DNA of 10,609 nt from Thermoplasmata archaeon (GTDB lineage: Archaea > Thermoplasmatota > Thermoplasmata > Thermoplasmatales > Thermoplasmataceae). The notes below the pieces were generated by a model. That model was not told where the DNA came from. It did not search any database and saw only the letters and a list, made by a program, of their open reading frames with translations. The stretch lies in contig JAJYRT010000059.1 in the NCBI GenBank assembly GCA_021793945.1, positions 1-10,609 of the forward strand. Direction: 5' to 3'. This document shows, one piece after another, positions 6,222 through 10,609 of this stretch. Position numbers and translations under genes: made by a program. How positions within the stretch are numbered: the stretch's first letter is position 1; each line of letters starts with the position of its first letter.

Positions 6222-6722
6222 TCACTGGGTTTGGCGTGTTAATTCAGATTTTTCACCTAGCGAAGACTTAAGCTTCTCCAGCAATGCCAGAAGGTCTGAT
6301 GATTCGGTCTCGCTTAAGCCGCTGATTGAGTCCTCCACGAACTTCACGTGTAACTCCCTTGCGCGAGTCATCATTTTTGTGCCTGCCCGGGTAATCTGTA
6401 TCATTATGATGCGGCGATCATCGCTGCTTCTGATCCTATCCACAAGCATTCTCTCCTCGAGCTTGTCAACTATGCTTGTTATCCACCCCTGCGTAACCAT
6501 GGTCATGTTGGCAAGTTGCACCATGGAAAGCGTTCCGTTTTCCGAAAGTATGCGGAGCACGCTGTACTCCATGTTGTTCATGCCTATCTGGGACAGGTTC
6601 TTTTCTGCCTGCCTATACCACAGTTTCCACACATCCTTGAGCGTTCTCCAGACAAGGATGGAACATTTGTCTCCGGTCTTGGACATCTTCATTTCTCCGT
6701 TGCAGTTACCCAATGCAGTCAT
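6222..6722 (-). CDS. MarR-family winged-helix transcriptional regulator
   Basis: A 166-residue DNA-binding repressor of the usual MarR length. Dimerisation helices lie at the N-terminus (about 24-45) and C-terminus (about 118-155). The winged helix spans about 50-115, with LSMVQLANMTMVTQGWITSIVDKLEERMLV (65-94, helices 3 and 4; recognition helix about 76-91) and a wing DRIRSSDDRRIIMIQIT (95-111) containing the typical SDDRR. Two cysteines (C7, C20) near the N-terminus could be redox-sensitive, but that is speculative. The start at 6722 is the longest; the ATGs at codons 11 and 13 are alternatives that would keep the whole core. It is divergent from the MFS gene and upstream of the NicO-like gene, which are its most plausible targets. 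An inverted repeat on its TATA suggests autoregulation. Confidence 0.92.
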   Translation of the reverse strand: MTALGNCNGEMKMSKTGDKCSILVWRTLKDVWKLWYRQAEKNLSQIGMNNMEYSVLRILSENGTLSMVQLANMTMVTQGWITSIVDKLEERMLVDRIRSSDDRRIIMIQITRAGTKMMTRARELHVKFVEDSISGLSETESSDLLALLEKLKSSLGEKSELTRQTQ

Positions 6723-6751
6723 GCTAGTATGAATTTTCTCTTACGGTTGAT

Positions 6752-6769
6752 TATCACCTTAGGTAGATA
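6752..6769. repeat. Inverted repeat on the marR TATA region (candidate autoregulatory operator)
   Basis: TATC-ACCT-T-AGGT-A-GATA: 8-bp arms (6752-6759 and 6761-6769) around T6760, perfect except for one bulged A at 6765. It overlaps the marR TATA. The size and position suit a MarR dimer site. Confidence 0.4.
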
Positions 6770-6772
6770 AAA
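6764..6772 (-). promoter_or_regulatory. Probable TATA box of marR
   Basis: TTTTATCTA on the minus strand is centred 46 nt before the ATG at 6722, so a leader of about 20 nt is expected. A second AT-rich site, TTTTATATTG on minus (about 6805-6814), would give a longer leader, so the assignment is tentative. Confidence 0.4.
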
Positions 6773-6848
6773 CCTTTTCAGTTGAAATGCTACGTACTTT
6801 TAATCAATATAAAATAAACAGCACCCCTTTCACTGGCCCAAGAGAGAC

Positions 6849-6872
6849 ATCACGAATAAATAATTCAGTGAT
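6849..6872. repeat. Inverted repeat enclosing the MFS TATA box (candidate operator)
   Basis: ATCAC-GAAT-AAATA-ATTC-A-GTGAT: 9-bp arms (6849-6857 and 6863-6872) with one bulged A at 6867, centred on the TATA box. A repressor here would occlude TBP. The divergent MarR is the obvious candidate. Confidence 0.4.
6855..6864 (+). promoter_or_regulatory. TATA box of the MFS gene
   Basis: AATAAATAAT is centred about 26 nt before the ATG at 6885, so a leaderless transcript is predicted. It lies inside the inverted repeat 6849-6872. Confidence 0.6.
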
Positions 6873-6884
6873 ATAGAGAAGTCT

Positions 6885-8111
6885 ATGTTCACGGAGTCCA
6901 CGGAGAAGATCAACAGATCGTTCAAATTTCTTCTCGTTTCAAGGGCTGCCAGGAGCATGGCGCTCATTTTTGTAACCCTCTCCCTGTCACTGTACCTGAA
7001 CATTCTCGGATATAGTCTTGTCTTCATAGGAATACTTTATCTCGTCATTGTTTTCTTCAACATGATAATAGCCCTGGCTCTGGGAATGCTTGGCGATCGC
7101 ATAGGATACGCTCGCACGCTCATAATCGGTGAACTTCTACCGCTCATTGCCCTACTCGGTCTCGCTCTCTCTTCGAATATATATGTGATTGCAATTTCCG
7201 CAATAATAGGCGGCATAACTGGAACAGCCGGAGGAATGAGGGGCGCGTTCTCCCCCGGGATGACGGCATATGTTGCAAGCAGCTGGCCTGAAGAGCATGA
7301 CAGGGTCGGCAGGCTTGCAAGGATAAATGTCATGGCATCGGTTTTCTCCATTTTTGGAGGGTTCTTCCTTATATTCCATGGATATCTTAGCCCGATTTAC
7401 GGGAACGTTATAGCCTTCAGGCTCCTATTTGCCGTTTCATTCTTTATACTTCTTATTTCATTCATATCCCTCATGCTCCTTAAGGAGCGGCGGAGACCGA
7501 AGAAAACAACGCATATAATGAAAGGCGAGAGCTTCAGGTATATGTTGAGGCTCATTCTGCCCAACATGATAAATGGCGCAGGGATAGGAGTTGCAATTCC
7601 CCTGCTTCCCCTCTGGTTCGAGCTGAGGTACGGTGTAAGCGTATCCTATGTGGGCGAGATATTCACCCTTGCTTATGCGGCCACTGCTCTTGGATCATAC
7701 TTTTCGGGAAGATTCCTCAATTCAGCTCGTGTTCGTGCCATCACAGTCTCGTCCGTGACCAGGGCATTCCAAGGATTGCTTCTTGTTGCCGTTGCGTTTT
7801 CCCCCCTTGTTGTTCTCGCCTTCTCACTCTATGCCCTGAGGAGCGGCGTTGCCGGTCTCGGTGCACCAATGAGGAGTGCCATAAGCGTAAGAGGGATTGG
7901 TAATGAGGATTACGGAGCAGCTTCCAGCATACAGGGCTTGAGCACAAGGGGATCTCAGATGACATCCGGTGCATCTGGATACCTGATGGATGCATACTTC
8001 CCACTTCCGCTTTTTGTTGGCGGCACGTTGCAGATGGCTGGTGCCTTCATTTATTACAGGCTTATCCGTAACTGGGAGAAAAAGAGGGAGACAGGGGTCG
8101 CCCGAACCTGA
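6885..8111 (+). CDS. Major facilitator superfamily (MFS) transporter
   Basis: A 408-residue polytopic membrane protein with about 12 predicted helices in two halves, split by a basic cytoplasmic loop (KERRRPKKTTHIMKGES, about 202-218). The loop between helices 2 and 3 has the MFS motif A variant GMLGDRIGYART (67-78). Gly-rich segments (IIGGITGTAGGMRGAF, and GAPMRSAISVRG in the second half) are typical of drug or metabolite transporters of this class. The length and layout fit an MFS exporter, but the substrate cannot be read from sequence. It is divergently placed to marR (162-nt gap), a common arrangement for MarR-controlled efflux pumps. The ATG at 6885 follows a TATA at leaderless spacing. 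No accessory efflux gene lies next to it. Confidence 0.9.
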   Translation: MFTESTEKINRSFKFLLVSRAARSMALIFVTLSLSLYLNILGYSLVFIGILYLVIVFFNMIIALALGMLGDRIGYARTLIIGELLPLIALLGLALSSNIYVIAISAIIGGITGTAGGMRGAFSPGMTAYVASSWPEEHDRVGRLARINVMASVFSIFGGFFLIFHGYLSPIYGNVIAFRLLFAVSFFILLISFISLMLLKERRRPKKTTHIMKGESFRYMLRLILPNMINGAGIGVAIPLLPLWFELRYGVSVSYVGEIFTLAYAATALGSYFSGRFLNSARVRAITVSSVTRAFQGLLLVAVAFSPLVVLAFSLYALRSGVAGLGAPMRSAISVRGIGNEDYGAASSIQGLSTRGSQMTSGASGYLMDAYFPLPLFVGGTLQMAGAFIYYRLIRNWEKKRETGVART

Positions 8112-8144
8112 TATGCAACATTCTCACCCAGCTTGATGGTGGAC

Positions 8145-8154
8145 ATTATAAATA
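8145..8154 (+). promoter_or_regulatory. TATA box of the 30-aa membrane peptide gene
   Basis: ATTATAAATA is a good archaeal TATA box, centred about 28 nt before the ATG at 8178, so the small frame appears to have its own leaderless promoter. Confidence 0.6.
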
Positions 8155-8177
8155 GCCATACTGCAATAATCAGCACA

Positions 8178-8270
8178 ATGTTTCACCTTGACCTGCGGAA
8201 AATTGTCACAATCCTGGTTGTAGTTATCCTGCTTGGATACGGCATATTCTTTCTCGCGGCGATATTATAG
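8178..8270 (+). CDS. Small single-helix membrane protein, 30 aa, unassigned
   Basis: A 30-codon frame encodes MFHLDLRKIVTILVVVILLG followed by YGIFFLAAIL and a TAG stop. A short polar and basic N-terminus (H3, D5, R7, K8) precedes an uninterrupted hydrophobic stretch (9-30), long enough for one membrane helix with the N-terminus inside. It is likely a true gene because a TATA box lies 28 nt upstream, because the composition is coherent, and because it fits between MFS and the next promoter without overlap. It is too short for homology by eye. It could be a subunit or regulator of a membrane complex, perhaps of the MFS pump 66 nt upstream, but nothing in the sequence proves this. It could also be a chance frame in a 232-nt gap. 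Confidence 0.55.
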   Translation: MFHLDLRKIVTILVVVILLGYGIFFLAAIL

Positions 8271-8314
8271 CTGCCGATGGAGACTCATCCGTTGCGCCAG
8301 TACTATTCAGATAG

Positions 8315-8325
8315 GGTTATATACC
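8315..8325 (+). promoter_or_regulatory. TATA box of the 57-aa/116-aa gene pair
   Basis: GGTTATATACC contains TTATATA (8317-8323), centred 24 nt before the ATG at 8344, so a leaderless bicistronic mRNA is predicted. Bases 8271-8314 show only a weak GATG/CATC repeat. Confidence 0.6.
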
Positions 8326-8343
8326 ATCTTTTATTGATTAGAT

Positions 8344-8517
8344 ATGGGGCAGGAAGAATCTCTGATTGAGAACCTTATAAAAGCGGTAGAGGGAACAAAG
8401 AGCAGCGCAGATCTGGTCATGGAAGACGTGCAGATAAAACTCCCATGGGTAAATGCAGCCTTCACCATAAGCGGAAAAATTAGCTTTACCGCAAGACCGA
8501 TTCATGAAAGACAGTAA
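8344..8517 (+). CDS. Small hypothetical protein, 57 aa
   Basis: I do not recognise it. The product starts MGQEESLIENLIKAVEGTKS, an amphipathic acidic helix, then ADLVMEDVQIKLPWVNAAF and a strand-like TISGKISFTARPIHERQ ending at TAA (8515-8517). There are no cysteines and no membrane helix. Evidence that it is real: a TATA box at leaderless distance, an ATG exactly there, and a 14-nt overlap of its end with the start of the 116-aa gene, which implies translational coupling. The strand-like tail (GKISFTA) resembles the GQIAMSA segment of the downstream protein, so the two may be related or may pair; this is a weak visual match only. Confidence 0.65.
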   Translation: MGQEESLIENLIKAVEGTKSSADLVMEDVQIKLPWVNAAFTISGKISFTARPIHERQ

Positions 8518-8854
8518 ACTCAAAACCATTGTTGATCTTCTGGCTCCGATGGTGGATTCCGGTCGGATTTCCCTGTCAGTGGAAGGGCAGATTGCAATGT
8601 CTGCGCATTTTGAAAATAACCTGATAACCGTTTCCCTGGGGAATGCAAGAACGGTCAGGAAGATCGTCAGGAAAATACCCAGAGAACTGAAGAAAATTTC
8701 TATCCTGAGGGAAATGTCAACTATCCTTGCTGATCAGGAGAGAAGACTTGACATCTCTGACGGAAAGGGCCTGCTCATTGGCATTGGCACAGGAAAGCAC
8801 AACATGTTCAGCAACCTTGAAGTAAAACCCATCCGGCTGATAAAGTACCTTTAG
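8504..8854 (+). CDS. Hypothetical basic protein, 116 aa
   Basis: I do not recognise it. It is a soluble, Cys-free, basic 116-residue protein with a predicted N-terminal helix (KLKTIVDLLAPMVDSG), a beta-rich middle (RISLSVEGQIAMSAHFENNLITVSLGNA, about 20-47), a strongly basic helix (RTVRKIVRKIPRELKKISILREM, about 49-71) and a final part with a Gly-rich turn (ISDGKGLLIGIGTGKHN, about 84-100). The basic helix could bind nucleic acid or membrane surface, but no named fold is evident. Its ATG lies inside the end of the 57-aa gene (14-nt overlap, different frame), so expression is likely coupled. An inverted repeat lies 42 nt after its stop. Confidence 0.75.
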   Translation: MKDSKLKTIVDLLAPMVDSGRISLSVEGQIAMSAHFENNLITVSLGNARTVRKIVRKIPRELKKISILREMSTILADQERRLDISDGKGLLIGIGTGKHNMFSNLEVKPIRLIKYL

Positions 8855-8895
8855 GCAATGATGTCCTGCCAACATAGAACATATCAGGATTTTAG

Positions 8896-8914
8896 CGCTG
8901 CTCATATGGCAGCG
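8896..8914. repeat. Perfect inverted repeat downstream of the 116-aa gene
   Basis: CGCTGC (8896-8901) and GCAGCG (8909-8914) flank a 7-nt spacer TCATATG. There is no following T-run, so it is not a classic terminator. It lies 24 nt before the uspA TATA and could be an upstream operator or an RNA hairpin ending the upstream transcript. Confidence 0.45.
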
Positions 8915-8937
8915 TATTGCTTTATTATGTCCATCGG

Positions 8938-8947
8938 GATATATAAT
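8938..8947 (+). promoter_or_regulatory. TATA box of the universal stress protein gene
   Basis: GATATATAAT predicts initiation near 8968-8970, leaving a leader of about 13 nt that just includes the SD GAGGTG (8970-8975). Confidence 0.65.
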
Positions 8948-8969
8948 CAACAGGCTTGTTGTCTGTTTA

Positions 8970-8975
8970 GAGGTG
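8970..8975 (+). promoter_or_regulatory. Shine-Dalgarno site choosing the uspA start at 8982
   Basis: GAGGTG is 6 nt before ATG 8982. An in-frame GTG (8973-8975) lies within the SD itself, so ATG 8982 is the better start. Confidence 0.65.
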
Positions 8976-8981
8976 CTGGGC

Positions 8982-9437
8982 ATGGAAACAAAGAAAAAAC
9001 TGAACTCAATATTGCTGGCCACCGATTTTTCCCCGGAAGCAGAGAGGGCTTACAGGTTTGCGAAGAATATACTGCTGCCTCACGATGATGCGAGGTTGTA
9101 CATAATCACAGTTGTAAAGCCAGTCTACGCTCCAATGGGAGATCTCACCGGAGCCACGGAAGTTCTGCTTGACGAGAACTCCGACATAATCAAAGAGACA
9201 AGGGAAAGGATTAAGAAAATGGTGGAAGAAGTAAAGAAGGAGGGAATGGCAAACTGCGAGGGCATTATAAAATATGGCGATCCTGTGAGCAGCATACTTG
9301 AAGTGGCAGAGAAGCTCATGCCGGACATGATAGTAATGGGAAACAGGAAGCCGGGATTCAAGAAGGGCATACTCTTCGGATCTGTTTCCCAGAGGGTTTC
9401 AGCAAATTCGCCCGTCTCCGTGCTGATAGTTCGCTGA
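8982..9437 (+). CDS. Universal stress protein (UspA family)
   Basis: A 151-residue single-domain cytoplasmic protein with the Rossmann-like Usp fold. Strand 1 ends in the conserved Asp (LLATDFSPEA, Asp15). VVKPVYAP follows strand 2. The second half has IIKYGDPVSSILEVAEKLMPDMIVMG and the nucleotide loop GNRKPGFKKGILFGSVSQRV (120-139), ending in SPVSVLIVR. The usual ATP-binding pattern is G-x2-G-x9-G-S/T. Here G120, G133 and S134 are kept but the second Gly is Lys123, so ATP binding may be weakened or altered. Usp proteins act in stress survival, often as dimers, without a single defined reaction. An SD and TATA precede it, so it seems to be monocistronic. It converges with the P-type ATPase gene across 20 nt of T-rich sequence. 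Confidence 0.92.
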   Translation: METKKKLNSILLATDFSPEAERAYRFAKNILLPHDDARLYIITVVKPVYAPMGDLTGATEVLLDENSDIIKETRERIKKMVEEVKKEGMANCEGIIKYGDPVSSILEVAEKLMPDMIVMGNRKPGFKKGILFGSVSQRVSANSPVSVLIVR

Positions 9438-9457
9438 ATCCACCAATTTTCCCAGTT
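9438..9457. terminator. Short T-rich convergent spacer (possible transcription end)
   Basis: The 20 nt between uspA and the ATPase gene contain TTTT runs (AATTTTCCCAGTTTT) that continue into the ATPase stop (TTTTATATCAGTTTTATT). Archaeal RNA polymerase terminates at T-rich stretches, so uspA may end here. No hairpin is seen. Confidence 0.35.
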
Positions 9458-10609
9458 TTATATCAGTTTTATTGACCTGAGAAGGATAGATTTGACACCG
9501 TCGTTGATTATCAATGATGCAAATGCGGTGAATGAGAGCGTCAGCAGCGTGATCCAGATGGGCATTGATGCTACTCCCGGTATCCCGAAGGTTTCAATTG
9601 CCATCACAACAAAAATATCTGCCAGAAGAGCTATAAGAAGTGGCTTGCCCGGCATTGATGACCAGAAATGTCTTCTTTCCCTGGTTACGAAGGTCGTAAA
9701 TATTCCGAAGTAGAGTATAATGCCGAAGGAGAACGAGTACATTGGCACCTGATTGCCGACCGACAGATACCTCATTCCAATGAACAGCCATAGAAATGAT
9801 TCTACAATCATCATGGCACTGATAACAGCCGCGATCTTGACGAGAGAAGTGATATCCCATGACTCGGGCTTTCTGGACCATCTCACTTTGTCAGTTGAAA
9901 GAGAAATTGTTACAAAATCTATGAGAAAAAGAGTCAGGACTATGTCAAAAGCACTCACTATGTAGTTTCCGAGAATAAGGAAAGCAAGCGAGACGAACAC
10001 AACTATCTCTATTGTCCGTGCGGTCTTGTTGAGTACCCATGTGACAACTCTCTGATATATTGCCCGGCCATCCTTTATCAAATCCACAATATTTTCCAGC
10101 CCTTCCTTCGTCAGGACTGCACTTGCAGCGGCCTTTGCGACATCGGTAGACGTACTTACAGCTATGCCGACCTCCGCTTCCCTGAGCGCGGGAGCATCGT
10201 TGACGCCATCCCCCGTCATGCCTGTGACGTGATGCATCTCCTGCAGAGCTTTCACAATCCTGTATTTGTCCTCCGGGTAAATCTCTGAGAACCCATCGTT
10301 CTTCTCAATGGTTTCTGGAGTAATATCAGAGTGCAACGGCGTTATGGAAAGACCCAGTCCAACCTGGCGGGCGGTTTCCATTGCTATCTCCTCGGAATCG
10401 CCGGTAAGCATCTTAACGTTGATGCCCAGGTCCCTCAATTCGCCTATGAGCGCTCTGGAATCATGCCTTGGAGGGTCGTACAGTGCAACAAATCCAGCTA
10501 TTTCGCCCTTCTTCTCATCGGAAGAGCATGAGACCGCCAGGGTCCTGTATCCCTTTACTGCAAGCTCCTTCATCCTGTTCTCTGCGTCATTTCCAGTGTC
10601 GTTTACAAG
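9458..10609 (-). CDS. P-type ATPase, plasma-membrane H+-ATPase type (P-III), C-terminal part; 5' end outside the window
   Basis: The open frame runs to the window edge, giving 383 C-terminal residues of a protein that should be about twice that. Numbered from the edge, the N/P domains include DPPR (45-48), MLTGDSEEIA (67-76) and the hinge MTGDGVNDAPALREAEVGIAV (131-151), which binds Mg2+ and closes the phosphorylation site. The DKTGT aspartate lies outside the window. Six membrane helices follow (about 196-214, 219-237, 253-279, 291-308, 323-342, 349-369). Helix 6 has FLIDFVTISLSTDKVRWSRKPESW; its Asp231 aligns with the proton-carrying Asp of plant and fungal H+-ATPases (AHA2 Asp684), whose pattern there is LNDGTIMTIS-D-V-P-SW. 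This supports proton export, which suits an acidophile. There is no long C-terminal autoinhibitory tail. Confidence 0.9.
   Translation of the reverse strand, partial: LVNDTGNDAENRMKELAVKGYRTLAVSCSSDEKKGEIAGFVALYDPPRHDSRALIGELRDLGINVKMLTGDSEEIAMETARQVGLGLSITPLHSDITPETIEKNDGFSEIYPEDKYRIVKALQEMHHVTGMTGDGVNDAPALREAEVGIAVSTSTDVAKAAASAVLTKEGLENIVDLIKDGRAIYQRVVTWVLNKTARTIEIVVFVSLAFLILGNYIVSAFDIVLTLFLIDFVTISLSTDKVRWSRKPESWDITSLVKIAAVISAMMIVESFLWLFIGMRYLSVGNQVPMYSFSFGIILYFGIFTTFVTRERRHFWSSMPGKPLLIALLADIFVVMAIETFGIPGVASMPIWITLLTLSFTAFASLIINDGVKSILLRSIKLI

Noticed and set aside
6379..6732. 117-codon open frame on the + strand opposite marR
   Set aside because: The minus strand encodes a complete MarR winged helix; the + frame has no family features.
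1..10609. Mobile elements, CRISPR arrays, defence or phage genes
   Set aside because: No transposase, integrase, cas gene, regularly spaced repeat or long terminal inverted repeat was seen, and base composition looks even.

Overview
The window is archaeal and most likely from the Thermoplasmatales or a close relative. Ribosomal proteins S12 and S7 are of the archaeal type. There is a deoxyhypusine synthase and a UPF0179 protein, and most promoters have the archaeal TATA box about 24-28 nt before the start codon, as for leaderless mRNAs. The lineage call rests on resemblance to remembered Thermoplasma-type sequences and on a plasma-membrane proton-pump type P-ATPase, which suits an acidophile. 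No database search was possible.

Layout. (1) Bases 1-2729 (+) are housekeeping: a Cys-rich UPF0179 gene (missing only its first base) and, 9 nt on, an archaeal YchF/Obg-like GTPase with a Cys-bearing insert. A TATA promoter then drives rps12-rps7, which overlap by one base. (2) A CopD-like four-helix membrane protein (-) and deoxyhypusine synthase (+) diverge from a shared, nearly symmetrical TATA element. (3) A 95-aa orphan (-) and an ornithine cyclodeaminase/mu-crystallin family gene (+) diverge from 4512-4660. (4) A possible transport/efflux module holds a MarR regulator and, downstream on the same strand, a six-helix NiCoT/NicO-like protein with the HX4DH signature. An MFS transporter diverges from marR. 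Inverted repeats sit on or beside the TATA boxes of all three genes. (5) Bases 8112-8930 carry three small genes that I cannot assign: a 30-aa single-helix membrane peptide, and an overlapping pair encoding 57 and 116 aa. (6) A universal stress protein (+) converges on the C-terminal half of a P-type ATPase (-) that runs off the window.

The genome is compact. Convergent genes are separated by 1, 10, 0 and 20 nt, and in one case the two stop codons together form TGATCA. Two start modes are seen: SD-led (rps12, uspA) and apparently leaderless (most other promoter-proximal genes). No rRNA, tRNA, CRISPR array, insertion sequence or phage gene was seen. The best candidates for undescribed biology are the three small orphan genes at 8178-8854 and the repeat-decorated MarR/NicO/MFS locus. 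Both are hypotheses.
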